Shown here: in pieces, positions 27,186 through 36,541 of the stretch
How the letters are laid out: every line of letters starts with the position of its first letter
Position numbering within the stretch: the stretch's first letter is position 1
Assembly: GCF_004796535.1 (NCBI RefSeq)
Contig: NZ_SPHY01000009.1
Location: forward strand, 62,001 to 126,000
Source of the DNA: Sphingomonas flavalba
Lineage (GTDB): Bacteria > Pseudomonadota > Alphaproteobacteria > Sphingomonadales > Sphingomonadaceae
Length of the DNA: 64,000 nucleotides
Direction of reading: 5' to 3'
Made by a program: the position numbers and the translations under genes
Notes under the pieces: generated by a model
What the model saw: the letters and a program-made list of their open reading frames with translations, nothing else
What the model was told of the DNA's origin: nothing
The model's database searches: none

Positions 27186-27965
27186 TCAGAGGGCAGTCAG
27201 CACGACATAGGCGCCAATCGCGACGACCAGCAACGCGAACAGCCTTTCCAGCAGGCCCTTGCGCGCGCCGATGCGCCGGCCCAACGCCAGCCCGGCGGCA
27301 GCACCGCCCAGCCCGCCCGCGACCAGCAACGCCGCCAGCGACCAGTCGACCAGCCCCGACAGCGCATAGGAGGTCGCCGTCGTCAATCCCAACGCGGTGA
27401 CGACGACCAGCGACGTGCCAACCGCATAGGCGATCGGCATCGCCGTTGCCGCGATCAGCCCCGGCACGATCAGGAAACCGCCGCCGATGCCGAAGAACCC
27501 CGCCGCCAGCCCAACCGCGAGACCGATGCCGACCAGCCGGGGGAGCAGTGCCGGGGCGCTGGCGACGGTCAGGCCCACGTCGGGCACCTCCGGTACCCGG
27601 CGGCCGCGCAACATTGACAAGCCGACACCGATCATCAGCAGCCCGAACAGCATCAGCAGGCGCTGGCCGTCGATCGCCTTGCCCAGCTCGGCGCCGATCG
27701 CCGCCCCGGCGACACCAGCGGCGGCGAAGATCATCGCGCACGGCCATTTGACCGTGCCGGTGCGGGCATGGCCGGCAAGGCCGATCAGCGCATTGGCGGC
27801 AACCGCGACCGCACCGGTGCCGATCGCGACATGCGGCGACCCGACGCCGACCAGATAGACGAGCAACGGCACCGCCAGGATCGAGCCGCCACCGCCGACC
27901 AGGCCCAGGACCACGCCGATCAGCCCCCCGGAAGCGAGCGCGGCCGCCACGGTCGCCGCTGTCAT
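27186..27965 (-). CDS. TauE/SafE (TSUP) family membrane permease
   Basis: 259 residues with about 8 membrane helices. The family signature appears as GVVLGLVGGGGSILAVPLLVYL near the N-terminus and is echoed at FFGIGGGFLIVPGLI, the usual internal duplication. In sulfide-detoxification operons these proteins export sulfite, thiosulfate or related anions. It is the third gene of the minus-strand ArsR-rhodanese-TauE unit (7-base gap), supporting a role in disposing of oxidised sulfur. Confidence 0.88.
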   Translation of the reverse strand: MTAATVAAALASGGLIGVVLGLVGGGGSILAVPLLVYLVGVGSPHVAIGTGAVAVAANALIGLAGHARTGTVKWPCAMIFAAAGVAGAAIGAELGKAIDGQRLLMLFGLLMIGVGLSMLRGRRVPEVPDVGLTVASAPALLPRLVGIGLAVGLAAGFFGIGGGFLIVPGLIAATAMPIAYAVGTSLVVVTALGLTTATSYALSGLVDWSLAALLVAGGLGGAAAGLALGRRIGARKGLLERLFALLVVAIGAYVVLTAL

Positions 27966-27972
27966 CGCCGGC

Positions 27973-28491
27973 TCAGGCCGTCACTCGGCGGTTCCACGGC
28001 ATCACCCGCAGCAACCGCGCCATGCCGCACCAGCCCGTCGCCCCGGCAAACATCAGCCCGCCGCCGACAAAGGCGGGGATCGCGAAGAAGCCGGGCGCAA
28101 CCAGCAGGCCGAGCACGACACCGGCAAGCACCAGCGCGCCGGCCGCCAGTTGCACCTGCCGCATGATCTCCAGCGGCTGGCGGCGGTCGACGCGGGTGGC
28201 GAGCCCGGCCGCCCGCCAGCCTTGCAGGCCGCCGTCGAGGATGTGGCAAGGCACATCGCCTGCTGCCTGCTCCAGCGCCGCGGCGCAGGCGGCGGTGCGC
28301 GCGCCGGACCGGCAATGAAACACCACCGGACGGCCGCTATGGGTCAGCGTGCCAAGTGCGGCGAGCGGAATGTTGACCGCCCCGGCGATATGTTCACGGG
28401 CAAATTCGTCCGGCTCGCGGATGTCGACGAGCAACGCACCCGCCGCGATCGCGCGTTCGGCCTCGCGAGGGTGAAGGGTCGGTATCGCCAT
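27973..28491 (-). CDS. Rhodanese domain fused to DUF2892 membrane segment
   Basis: About 172 residues. The rhodanese domain (1-105) has LVDIREPDEFAREHI and the active-site loop FHCRSGARTAA with the catalytic Cys. After it come two membrane helices (LAAGALVLAGVVLGLLV and FAIPAFVGGGLMFAGA), a DUF2892-type tail ending GMARLLRVMPWN. It moves sulfane sulfur between thiols, anchored at the membrane. Start 28491 is the ATG of MAIPTLHP; the upstream frame is not protein-like. It lies 5 bases after the ArsR gene. Confidence 0.88.
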   Translation of the reverse strand: MAIPTLHPREAERAIAAGALLVDIREPDEFAREHIAGAVNIPLAALGTLTHSGRPVVFHCRSGARTAACAAALEQAAGDVPCHILDGGLQGWRAAGLATRVDRRQPLEIMRQVQLAAGALVLAGVVLGLLVAPGFFAIPAFVGGGLMFAGATGWCGMARLLRVMPWNRRVTA

Positions 28492-28496
28492 GGCGG

Positions 28497-28814
28497 CTAC
28501 TCCTTGCAGTAAAGTTGATAGAGGGTGGCGAGTAGCGTCTCGACGCGCGGATCGACGATCCGGTACCACAGCGTCTGACTCTCGCGGCGGAAGGCGACCA
28601 GTCCCTCGTCGCGCATCCGCGCTAGGTGCTGCGACAGCGCGGACTGGGACAGGCCGATCGCCCCGGCAAGATCGCCGACCGTCATCTCCCCGTGCTCGAC
28701 CAGCTTGCACAGCACCATCAGCCGGCGCCCGTTACCGATCGCCTTCAGCATGCCGGCAACCGCCGCCGCCTTCGTCTCAAATGTCGCCAGGTCCATTGGC
28801 GCCATCGTCATCAT
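28497..28814 (-). CDS. ArsR-family persulfide-sensing repressor (BigR/SqrR type)
   Basis: 105 residues with a winged helix (DLAGAIGLSQSALSQHLARM is the recognition region). Two cysteines, Cys36 (MVLCKLVEHGE) and Cys103 (YQLYCKE), are about 67 residues apart, the same layout as the persulfide-sensing pair of BigR and SqrR, which form a tetrasulfide link and leave DNA. It should repress its own operon and the divergent persulfide-dioxygenase-like gene. GGAG lies 5 bases before the ATG at 28814. Candidate operator at 28831-28847. Confidence 0.88.
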   Translation of the reverse strand: MMTMAPMDLATFETKAAAVAGMLKAIGNGRRLMVLCKLVEHGEMTVGDLAGAIGLSQSALSQHLARMRDEGLVAFRRESQTLWYRIVDPRVETLLATLYQLYCKE

Positions 28815-28830
28815 ATTTACTCCATTAGAT

Positions 28831-28847
28831 ATTGCTAATTTAGTAAT
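28831..28847. promoter_or_regulatory. Candidate BigR/ArsR operator
   Basis: ATTGCTAA-T-TTAGTAAT is a 17-base near-perfect palindrome (7 of 8 pairs) in an unusually AT-rich stretch, 17 bases upstream of the repressor start and 37 before the divergent MBL gene. A second overlapping repeat, ATTAG-N6-CTAAT (28824-28839), is also present. AT-rich dyads of this sort are typical of BigR targets. Confidence 0.65.
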
Positions 28848-28883
28848 TACGCATATATTGTCAACCAACATTGGAGGCTGCGC

Positions 28884-29777
28884 ATGACAACCCCTTTCAT
28901 CACGTCCTTCTTCGACGAGCCGACCAACACGATCAGCCATCTGGTTGGCGACCCAACGACCCGCACCGCGGCGGTCATCGATCCGGTGCTCGATTTCGAC
29001 CTCGCCAGCGGAGAGGCCGACACCCGCTCCGCGGAGCGGATCGTCGCCTTCGCCGCCGATAACGGCTGGACCATCGCGATGGTGCTCGAAACCCACGCCC
29101 ATGCCGACCACCTGTCAGCCGCGCCGTACATCAAGGCGCGCACCGGCGCATGGATCGGCATCGGCGAGCATATCCGTCAGGTGCAACGCACCTTCCGCCC
29201 GGTGTTCGCGCTTGACGACCTGAACACCGACGGTTCCGATTTCGATCGGCTGTTCGTCGACGGCGAACATTTCGCGCTCGGCGAAATGGACGTGGAGGTG
29301 ATGCACGTTCCCGGCCACACCCCGGCCGACATCGCCTACCGGATCGGCGCCGTCGCGTTCGTCGGCGATACGCTGTTCATGCCCGATTACGGCACCGCCC
29401 GCGCCGACTTCCCCGGCGGAGACGCCCGCGCGCTCTACCGCTCGATCCGGCGGTTGCTCGCCCTGCCGGACGACACCCGCCTGTTCCTCTGCCACGACTA
29501 CAAGGCGCCAGGCCGCGACGACTATCGCTGGGAAGCCACCGTTGGCGAACAACGTCGTAACAGCATCCACGTCCACGACGGCGTCAGCGAAAGGGAATTC
29601 GTCGCGATGCGCGAGGCGCGGGACCAGACGCTAGCAGTGCCAAAGCTGCTGCTGCCGTCGATCCAGGTCAACATCCGCGCCGGCCGCATGCCCCGCGCAG
29701 AGGCAAACGGTGTGTCCTATCTGAAAATACCAGTACGCTGCAAAGCCGGCCCGGTCGGCGAAACGGCCGGCGCCTGA
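28884..29777 (+). CDS. MBL-fold persulfide dioxygenase-like hydrolase
   Basis: 297 residues of the metallo-beta-lactamase fold. The metal motif is LETHAHADHLSAA, with further ligands in VPGHTPADIAY, VGDTLFMPDYGTARADFPGG and LFLCHDYKAPGR. The short ETHE1/BlH-type layout indicates oxidation of glutathione persulfide to sulfite with a mononuclear iron. It is divergent from the BigR-type repressor, a classic sulfide-detoxification layout. GGAGG lies 6 bases before the ATG. The last 61 bases overlap the convergent GntR gene's 3' end. Confidence 0.88.
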   Translation: MTTPFITSFFDEPTNTISHLVGDPTTRTAAVIDPVLDFDLASGEADTRSAERIVAFAADNGWTIAMVLETHAHADHLSAAPYIKARTGAWIGIGEHIRQVQRTFRPVFALDDLNTDGSDFDRLFVDGEHFALGEMDVEVMHVPGHTPADIAYRIGAVAFVGDTLFMPDYGTARADFPGGDARALYRSIRRLLALPDDTRLFLCHDYKAPGRDDYRWEATVGEQRRNSIHVHDGVSEREFVAMREARDQTLAVPKLLLPSIQVNIRAGRMPRAEANGVSYLKIPVRCKAGPVGETAGA

Positions 29778-30427
29778 TCGTCAGCCAACCGCGCGAATGC
29801 GTCGAGCACCACCCGCTCCGACTGGTCGAGATAGGTGGTTAGGCGCGCAGCGGCACCGGCCGGGTCTCCCTGCTCCAGCAGACGGACGATCGTCTCGTTA
29901 TCCTCGACATAGGGGGCGTGCAGCCGCTCGGCACTATCGAGCAGTCCGAAGGCAAGCCGCAGCTCGGCGGCGATCCGCACGTAGAACGCGGCGAGGCGCG
30001 GGCTGTCGGTTAACGCGACGATGGCCGCGTGGAACGCCATGTTGGCGCTGCCGACGCTGCGCCAATCCCCAGCCGCCCGCGCCGCTGTCGCCTCATCGAC
30101 TGCCGTCCGCATCCGCGCAACGGCATCGTGGCGCGGCCAGGCCTGCGTCACCGCCGGAATCTCGATCAGCCGGCGCACGCGGTAGATATCGATGATCGCC
30201 GCCATCGACGGCGCCGCCACGAACATGCCGCGATGCGGTTCGTGGCGCAGCAGTCCGTCGCGCGACAGCAGGCGGAACGCCTCGCGCAGCGTGTTGCGCG
30301 ACACGCCGAGGTCGCGGGTGAGCCGCACCTCCGCCAGCCGGGTTCCAGGCGGCAGGCCGCCGCCGGTGATTTCCTCGCGCAGCCGGGTCGCGACCGTTTC
30401 CGCAAGGCCGAGCGGATCACCGGACAT
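29717..30427 (-). CDS. GntR-family regulator (FCD domain), probably of the 5-oxoproline operon
   Basis: About 236 residues. The N-terminal winged helix is LAEVRLTRDLGVSRNTLREAFRLL, followed by an FCD-type helical domain with RLIEIPAV, MAFHAAIVAL and a C-terminal helix. The start was placed at 30427 (MSGDPLGLAE), 7 bases after GGGAG; the longer frame is Arg/Pro-rich and unlikely. It is divergent from the NRAMP/PxpABC operon, so it probably represses it. Its 3' end overlaps the MBL gene on the other strand by 61 bases. Confidence 0.86.
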   Translation of the reverse strand: MSGDPLGLAETVATRLREEITGGGLPPGTRLAEVRLTRDLGVSRNTLREAFRLLSRDGLLRHEPHRGMFVAAPSMAAIIDIYRVRRLIEIPAVTQAWPRHDAVARMRTAVDEATAARAAGDWRSVGSANMAFHAAIVALTDSPRLAAFYVRIAAELRLAFGLLDSAERLHAPYVEDNETIVRLLEQGDPAGAAARLTTYLDQSERVVLDAFARLADDQAPAVSPTGPALQRTGIFR

Positions 30428-30484
30428 GCTCGTTCTCCCAAAGGCCGGGCAGCGCCGTGGCCTCCCGTACATAATCGGACAATT

Positions 30485-30517
30485 GTTGAACAACCAGTGC
30501 CCCTTTGTCAGATGACA
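30485..30517. promoter_or_regulatory. Candidate operators between GntR gene and the pxp operon
   Basis: Two short perfect dyads lie in the 163-base divergent gap: GTTG-AA-CAAC (30485-30494) and TGTCA-GA-TGACA (30506-30517). Either could be the GntR site. The spacing between dyad centres is about 22 bases, two helical turns. No experiment supports the choice. Confidence 0.4.
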
Positions 30518-30590
30518 TTGACTCCGGTGCGTACCGGGCACAGGATTTTGGCCGGGCGATGACGCCGCCCGCCCGCGACAGGAGCGCCCG

Positions 30591-31829
30591 ATGCCCGAAA
30601 CGCCAACCGCCGGCCTTTCCGCCGCGACGGCAGCACGGCGCGGTGGTTTTATGGGCGCAGTATTCCTGATGGCGACATCCGCCATCGGTCCCGGTTTCAT
30701 CACTCAGACCGCCACCTTCACCGCCACGCTCGGCGCTGCCTTCGCCTTCGCGATCCTCGCCTCGATCCTGATCGATTTCGTCGTTCAGCTGAACATCTGG
30801 CGGATCACCGCGCTGACCGGCCGGCTCGCGCCGGATACCGCCAACCGTGCCATTCCCGGCTCCGGCTATCTGCTGGCGGTGCTGGTCGTCGTCGGCGGCC
30901 TCGCCTTCAACATCGGCAACATCGCCGGCGCCGGCCTCGGCCTGAACGCCATGGTCGGGCTGGATCCGAAAGCCGGCGGTGCGCTGTCCGTCCTGCTGGC
31001 GATCGGCGTGTTCCTCGCGCGGCGTGCCGGCATGCTGCTCGACCGGCTGATAGTCGCCCTTGGCCTGGTGATGATCGGCATGACCCTCGTCGTCGCGCTG
31101 CTGTCCGATCCCCCGGTCGGGGAGGCGCTGCGCCAGGCCGTGCTGCCCGACCGCGTTGACTTCGCGACGATCATGACCATCGTCGGCGGCACCGTCGGCG
31201 GCTACATCACCTATGCCGGCGCCCACCGCATGCTCGATACGGGGCTGGGCGGCGCCGGCAATCTGGCTGCCGTCTCGCGCGCGGCGCTGACCGGCATCGC
31301 CGTCACCGGGGTCATGCGCTTCCTGCTGTTCCTCGCCATTCTCGGCGTCGTCGTGTCGGGTGTCACCCTCGATCTGTCCGGTCAGGCGGCCAACCCCGCC
31401 GGCCAGGCCTTCGCCGCCGTGCTCGGCGGCTGGGGCTTGCGGGTGTTCGGGCTGATCTTCTGGGCGGCGGCGATCACCTCGGTGATCGGCGCCGCCTATA
31501 CCTCGGTCAGCTTCCTGACCGTGTTCCGGGCAATGGACGAGCGGTCGCGCAACCTGGCAACCGTCGCCTTCATCGCCCTGTCGCTGGCGATCTACCTGTC
31601 GATCGGCACCGCGCCGGCGCCACTGCTGGTCTTCGTCGGCGGCTTCAACGGACTGATCCTGCCGATCGGGCTCAGCCTCTTTACCTATATCGGCTTCGCA
31701 CGGCCGGATCTGATGGGCGGCCACCGTTACAGCCGGCCGCTGCTTCTGCTCAGCACCGCCACCTGCGGGCTGACATGGTATATGGGCGTCGTCTCGATCG
31801 GCCCGATCTTCGCGTTTCTCGGCAGCTAG
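30591..31829 (+). CDS. NRAMP-family transporter (YcsG-like)
   Basis: 412 residues with about 11 membrane helices. The N-terminal segment [19 protein letters not shown] corresponds to the NRAMP helix 1 region, but the classic metal-binding DPGN motif reads GPGF here. That suggests it is not a Mn transporter. Related NRAMP proteins sit next to pxpA in other bacteria (for example ycsG beside ycsF in Bacillus subtilis), implying uptake of 5-oxoproline or a related substrate. 11 bases separate it from pxpA. Confidence 0.85.
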   Translation: MPETPTAGLSAATAARRGGFMGAVFLMATSAIGPGFITQTATFTATLGAAFAFAILASILIDFVVQLNIWRITALTGRLAPDTANRAIPGSGYLLAVLVVVGGLAFNIGNIAGAGLGLNAMVGLDPKAGGALSVLLAIGVFLARRAGMLLDRLIVALGLVMIGMTLVVALLSDPPVGEALRQAVLPDRVDFATIMTIVGGTVGGYITYAGAHRMLDTGLGGAGNLAAVSRAALTGIAVTGVMRFLLFLAILGVVVSGVTLDLSGQAANPAGQAFAAVLGGWGLRVFGLIFWAAAITSVIGAAYTSVSFLTVFRAMDERSRNLATVAFIALSLAIYLSIGTAPAPLLVFVGGFNGLILPIGLSLFTYIGFARPDLMGGHRYSRPLLLLSTATCGLTWYMGVVSIGPIFAFLGS

Positions 31830-31840
31830 GCGGACACGAC

Positions 31841-32611
31841 ATGGCAACGACCATCGACCTGAACAGCGATCTCGGCGAAGGCTACGGCGCCTGGGCGATG
31901 GGCGACGACACGGCGATGCTCGCCATCGTCAGTTCCGCCAACGTCGCCTGCGGCTTTCATGCCGGCGATCCCCTGACCTTGCGGACCACGGTGCGCGAAG
32001 CAGCGGCGCGCGGCGTCGCGATCGGCGCGCACGTCTCCTACCCCGACCGGGTCGGTTTCGGCCGCCGGGCGATGGACCTGACCCAGGCGGAACTGATCGC
32101 CGACGTCGTCTACCAGATCGGCGCGCTGCAGGGGATCGCGGCCGCCGCCGGCACCCGCGTCACCTACGTCAAGCCGCACGGTGCCCTCTACAACCGCATC
32201 GCCAACGACGCGGAGCAGGCCGACGCGGTGATCCAGGCGATCCGCGAAATCGACCCGGCGCTGGCGCTGATGGGGCTTGCCGGCGCCCCGGTGCTTCACC
32301 GGGCACGGGAAGCAGGGTTGCGCACCATCGCCGAGGCGTTCGGCGACCGCGCCTATACCGCGCAGGGCGCGCTGGTCTCGCGCCGCCAGCCGGGGGCGGT
32401 GCTGGACGATGCCGGCCTCGTCGCCCGCCGCATGGTGCGGCTGGTTGCCGAAGGGGTGATCGACACGATCGACGGCGGCACGCTGGCGCTGCAGGCCGAT
32501 AGTATCTGCGTCCATGGTGACAGTCCCGGTGCGGTGGCGATGGCCCGCGCCATCCGTACCGCGCTGGAAGCCGAGGGTTGCACCGTCACCACCTTCACAC
32601 CGGCCCCATGA
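31841..32611 (+). CDS. pxpA: 5-oxoprolinase subunit A (LamB/YcsF family)
   Basis: 256 residues. The LamB/YcsF signature is clear: [15 protein letters not shown] at the N-terminus, [27 protein letters not shown] and [10 protein letters not shown]. PxpA with PxpB and PxpC hydrolyses 5-oxo-L-proline to glutamate with ATP, salvaging the damaged form of glutamine and glutathione. Length is normal for the family. The transporter lies upstream and the fused PxpBC 55 bases downstream. Confidence 0.93.
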   Translation: MATTIDLNSDLGEGYGAWAMGDDTAMLAIVSSANVACGFHAGDPLTLRTTVREAAARGVAIGAHVSYPDRVGFGRRAMDLTQAELIADVVYQIGALQGIAAAAGTRVTYVKPHGALYNRIANDAEQADAVIQAIREIDPALALMGLAGAPVLHRAREAGLRTIAEAFGDRAYTAQGALVSRRQPGAVLDDAGLVARRMVRLVAEGVIDTIDGGTLALQADSICVHGDSPGAVAMARAIRTALEAEGCTVTTFTPAP

Positions 32612-32666
32612 CCGGCGCGCGGCTCTACGATGCCGGCGGGCGGGGGCCGGGTCGGCAGGACGGCTG

Positions 32667-34262
32667 ATGCGCTTCCTGCCCGTCACCCCGCGCGCCCTAC
32701 TCGTCGAATTGGCCGATCTCGACCGGACGCTGGCGCTGTTCGACGCGCTCGCCGCCGACCCGGTCGACGGCATAGAAGATATCGTTCCCGCCGCCCGGAC
32801 GCTGATGGTCCGCACCGCACCCGGCGTCGCCGCCGACCACCGGATCGCTGCCGCCGTCGCCGCCCGCGCGCGGAGGCACAGCGTCATGGAGCGGGCGGCC
32901 GCTGCAACACCGGTCGAAATCCCGATGACCTACGACGGCGCTGATCTGGCCGCCGTCGCCCGCCATATGGGTCTCAGTGTCGCAGAAGTGATCGCCGCGC
33001 ATCAGGCCGCCCTGTGGACCGTCGCCTTTTGCGGCTTTGCCCCAGGCTTCGCCTACATGACCTGCGACGATCCCCGCTTCGACCTGCCGCGCCGTGCCAG
33101 CCCGCGCACGCGCATCCCGGCGGGCGCGGTTGCGCTGGCGGCGCGCTTCTGCGGCGTCTACCCGCGCGACACGCCGGGCGGCTGGCAGCTTATCGGGACG
33201 ACGAGGCTGCGGATGTGGGATCTGGCGCGGTCGCCACCAGCGCTGCTCCGCCCCGGCGTCAGCGCCCGCTTCGTCGCCGGCACGGCCCGCATCCACCCAG
33301 GGGCGGCCGCATCCGCGCCGACATCCGTCCCCGCCGGCCTGGCCATCCTCGCCACCGCCTTTCCGATCCTGTTTCAGGATGACGGGCGGCCCGGCCAGAC
33401 GGGGCAAGGCGTGTCGGCGTCCGGTGCGCTCGATCGCGGCGCGCTGCACCGGGCGAACCGCGCGGTCGGCAACCCGGCCGGCGCCGCCGCGCTGGAAATC
33501 ACCCTTGGCCCCGTCCGCCTGCGCGCCGATCGGCCGGTGACCCTCGCCTTGACCGGTGCCGCGGATCGCGCGGTGGTCGTCGCCACCGGACGCCCGGTTC
33601 CCGTCACTCCCGGCGCCGCTTTCGCGATGGATGCGGGTGACGAGTTGCTGATCCACCCGCCCCGCCGGGGGATGCGCAGCTACCTGGCGCTGCGCGGCGG
33701 TTATGCGGTTGCCCCCGTGCTCGGCTCCGCCGCGACCGATACCCTCGCCGGCATCGGCCCGAAACCGCTCGGCACCGGCGACGTCCTCGCCCCGGCCGAC
33801 CGCCCGGCGCTGGCCGTTGCCCCGCCGGAACCGCAGCCGCCGCTGCCCCGCCCCGGCGAGCTGATCGAACTGCCCGTCACCCTCGGCCCGCGCACCGACT
33901 GGTTCGCGCCGGACATCGTCGCTCGCTTCCTGGCGCAGGAGTGGCGGGTAACGCCGCAATCCTCGCGCGTCGGCATCCGGCTGGAAGGCGACGCGCCGAT
34001 CAACCGCACCGGCACGGCGGAACTGCCGTCCGAAGCGACCGAGGCCGGCGCGGTCCAGATCCCCCATTCCGGCCAGCCGCTGCTGTTCCTCGCCGACCAT
34101 CCGCTGACCGGCGGCTATCCGGTCATCGCAACGCTGCTGCCGGAAGGGCTTGACCGCGCCGGCCAGTGCCCCCCCGGCGCGCGCATCCGCTTCACCGCCG
34201 CGCGCCCGTTCACCCCGATCGAGGCGGAATACGCCAACCATGACCCTGTTCACCAAAGATAG
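32667..34262 (+). CDS. Fused 5-oxoprolinase subunits B and C (KipI-KipA)
   Basis: 531 residues. Residues about 1-215 are the KipI/PxpB domain (VAFCGFAPGFAYMTCDDPRF and LPRRASPRTRIPAGAVALA). The rest is the KipA/PxpC domain (FQDDGRPGQTGQGVSASGALD near its start, NRAVGNPAGAAALE). In many bacteria these are two genes; here they are one chain, as in 5-oxoprolinase/urea amidolyase-family proteins. It forms ATP-dependent 5-oxoprolinase with PxpA. The ATG at 32667 starts the homology; earlier residues in the frame are not protein-like. It overlaps the next gene by 23 bases. Confidence 0.9.
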   Translation: MRFLPVTPRALLVELADLDRTLALFDALAADPVDGIEDIVPAARTLMVRTAPGVAADHRIAAAVAARARRHSVMERAAAATPVEIPMTYDGADLAAVARHMGLSVAEVIAAHQAALWTVAFCGFAPGFAYMTCDDPRFDLPRRASPRTRIPAGAVALAARFCGVYPRDTPGGWQLIGTTRLRMWDLARSPPALLRPGVSARFVAGTARIHPGAAASAPTSVPAGLAILATAFPILFQDDGRPGQTGQGVSASGALDRGALHRANRAVGNPAGAAALEITLGPVRLRADRPVTLALTGAADRAVVVATGRPVPVTPGAAFAMDAGDELLIHPPRRGMRSYLALRGGYAVAPVLGSAATDTLAGIGPKPLGTGDVLAPADRPALAVAPPEPQPPLPRPGELIELPVTLGPRTDWFAPDIVARFLAQEWRVTPQSSRVGIRLEGDAPINRTGTAELPSEATEAGAVQIPHSGQPLLFLADHPLTGGYPVIATLLPEGLDRAGQCPPGARIRFTAARPFTPIEAEYANHDPVHQR

Positions 34263-36024
34263 CGCGCTGCGCCCACTGGACCGGCTGCTGATCGCCAATC
34301 GCGGCGAGATCGCCGTCCGCATCATCCGCGCTTGCCGCGACGAGGGCATCGAATCCATCGCCGTCTACGCCGACAGCGATCGCGACGCGCCGTTCGTCGG
34401 CATGGCCGACCGCGCCTATGCGCTGGGCGGCGATCGCCCGGCCGACAGCTATCTCGACGCCAACCGCATCATCGCCGCCGCGACGCGCGCCGGCGCCGAC
34501 GCCATTCACCCCGGCTACGGCTTCCTGTCCGAGCAGGCCGCGTTCGCTGCGGCGGTCGAGGCGGCAGGCATGCTCTGGATCGGCCCGCCGCCGCAAGTGA
34601 TCGCCGCGCTGGGCGACAAGGTGGAGGCGCGACGCATCGCCAGTGCCGTCGGCGCACCGCTGGTCGCCGGCACCCCCGGGCCGGTCGCGACGTCGGCGGA
34701 GGCGCTGGCCTTTGCCCGCGAACACGGACTGCCGATCGCGATCAAGGCGGCGTTCGGTGGCGGCGGACGCGGGCTGAAGGTCGCCCGCCGGCTGGACGAG
34801 GTCGACGACCTGTTCGCCGCCGCTACGCGAGAGGCGACGGCCGCCTTCGGCCGCGGCGAATGCTTCGTCGAACGCTTCCTCGACCACCCTCGCCATATCG
34901 AGGCACAGATTCTAGCCGACGAGCATGGCACGGTAAAAGTCCTCGGGACACGCGACTGTTCGCTCCAGCGCCGCCACCAGAAGCTGGTGGAAGAAGCCCC
35001 GGCGCCCTTCCTGACCGACGCACAGCGCACCCGCGTCCACGCCGCCAGCCGGGCGATCTGCGCCAAAGCCGGTTATACTGGCGCCGGCACCGTCGAATTC
35101 CTGCTGGCGGCTGACGGCAGCCTCGCCTTCCTTGAAGTGAACACCCGATTGCAGGTCGAGCATCCGGTAACTGAGGAAACGACCGGGATCGACATCGTCC
35201 GGGCGATGATCCGCATCGCTCGCGGCGCGCAGCTCACCGACGAATTCGTGCCGCCGGCGCACGGCCACGCAATTGAATTTCGTATCAATGCTGAGGATCC
35301 GGCGCGCGGCTTCCTGCCGACGCCGGGCGAAATCCGTCGCTTCGATCAGCCGGCCGGACCGGGCATCCGCGTGGACAGCGGCGTTGCCGGGGGCACGGTG
35401 GTGCCGGCGCAGTTCGATTCGCTGATCGCCAAGCTGATCGTCACCGGCGCGACCCGTGCCGAGGCGCTGGCGCGCGCCGCCCGAGCGCTGGCGGAATTCC
35501 GTGTCGAGGGGGTGGCGACGGTCCTGCCCTTCGCGCGCGCCCTGCTCGCTGCACCGGAATTCCGCGCCGAGGACGGGGTTTTCGGCGTCCACACCGGCTG
35601 GATCGAATCCGGCTTCGCCGAGCGGCTGACGCAGGCCGTCGCCCCGCATCCCCGTGTCACTCCGGTCGAGGCGGCGGCGATGACCAGCGTCGCGGTCGAG
35701 ATCGACGGTCGTCGCCACACGCTCACCCTGCCCACCGCGCTGCTCGCCATCGCGGCTGCCACCAAAGGTCCGCCACCTACCGCCGATGCTGGCGATGCGG
35801 AGAATATGGAGATCCGCGCCCCCGTCGCCGGTGTGCTCGCCGCCTGGCGCATCGCCGATGGAGAGGTGATCGCACCGGGGGATGTCGTCGCCGTCATCGA
35901 AGCGATGAAGATGGAAACCCCGATCGTCGCCACTCGCGCCGGACGGCTGATGCACCGCGAAAGGCCTGGCGCCACGCTCGCCGCCGGCACCCCGATCGCC
36001 CACATCGTGGACGCCGGTTCCTAG
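34240..36024 (+). CDS. Biotin carboxylase with C-terminal biotinyl domain
   Basis: 594 residues. The biotin carboxylase domain (about 8-450) has LLIANRGEIAVRIIRA, the glycine-rich AAFGGGGRGLK, HRHQ-like RRHQKLVEE and FLEVNTRLQVEHPVTE. After a linker, the biotin attachment site is EAMKMET near residue 565. It carboxylates biotin with bicarbonate and ATP. No carboxyltransferase gene is in the window. Similar AccC/AccB-like genes accompany pxp operons elsewhere, but their role there is not established to my knowledge. The start overlaps the PxpBC end by 23 bases. Confidence 0.9.
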   Translation: MTLFTKDSALRPLDRLLIANRGEIAVRIIRACRDEGIESIAVYADSDRDAPFVGMADRAYALGGDRPADSYLDANRIIAAATRAGADAIHPGYGFLSEQAAFAAAVEAAGMLWIGPPPQVIAALGDKVEARRIASAVGAPLVAGTPGPVATSAEALAFAREHGLPIAIKAAFGGGGRGLKVARRLDEVDDLFAAATREATAAFGRGECFVERFLDHPRHIEAQILADEHGTVKVLGTRDCSLQRRHQKLVEEAPAPFLTDAQRTRVHAASRAICAKAGYTGAGTVEFLLAADGSLAFLEVNTRLQVEHPVTEETTGIDIVRAMIRIARGAQLTDEFVPPAHGHAIEFRINAEDPARGFLPTPGEIRRFDQPAGPGIRVDSGVAGGTVVPAQFDSLIAKLIVTGATRAEALARAARALAEFRVEGVATVLPFARALLAAPEFRAEDGVFGVHTGWIESGFAERLTQAVAPHPRVTPVEAAAMTSVAVEIDGRRHTLTLPTALLAIAAATKGPPPTADAGDAENMEIRAPVAGVLAAWRIADGEVIAPGDVVAVIEAMKMETPIVATRAGRLMHRERPGATLAAGTPIAHIVDAGS

Positions 36025-36127
36025 TCGGAGCCCTCGCTGCCGGCCGGACAATCGCGCATGCGGAATGGGGCTGCCCAAGCCGGCGCTGCGACGGTATGAG
36101 GCGCCGTTGCGTAAGGGAGTTCCGGCG

Positions 36128-36541
36128 ATGATCACCCGGCTGGCATCGAGATGGGGCTGCGCGGCCCTGGCTGCGGGCATGGCCATGCCGCTGCACGCGG
36201 CGGAGGACCGCTCGATCGGCATCTGGCGCAACCCGCAGAACAGCGTCCATGTTCGCTCCGCCCCGTGCGGCGACAGCATGTGCGGCACCGTCGTCTGGGC
36301 GAATGACAAGGCGAAGGCCGACGCCCGGCGCGGCGGCACGGACACGCTGGTCGGGCTGGAGTTGTTCCGCAATTTCCGCAAGGACAAGACAGGCAACTGG
36401 CGCGGCAAGGTGTTCGTGCCGGACATCAACAAGACCTTCTCCGGCTCGATCCAGGTCATCGACCCGAACACGCTGAAGGGCAGCGGCTGCCTGATCGGCC
36501 GCGTCGGCTGCAAATCGCAGACCTGGACGCGGATCGAATGA
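36128..36541 (+). CDS. DUF2147 secreted protein
   Basis: About 137 residues. A signal peptide (MITRLASRWGCAALAAGMAM) is followed by the DUF2147 domain: IGIWRNPQNSVHVRSAPCG, MCGTVVWANDKAK, KTGNWRGKVFVPD and GSGCLIGRVGC. Several conserved cysteines suggest disulfides. Homologues are small periplasmic beta-barrel proteins of uncertain function. The stop overlaps the next ATG as ATGA, coupling it to the transpeptidase genes. Confidence 0.86.
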   Translation: MITRLASRWGCAALAAGMAMPLHAAEDRSIGIWRNPQNSVHVRSAPCGDSMCGTVVWANDKAKADARRGGTDTLVGLELFRNFRKDKTGNWRGKVFVPDINKTFSGSIQVIDPNTLKGSGCLIGRVGCKSQTWTRIE

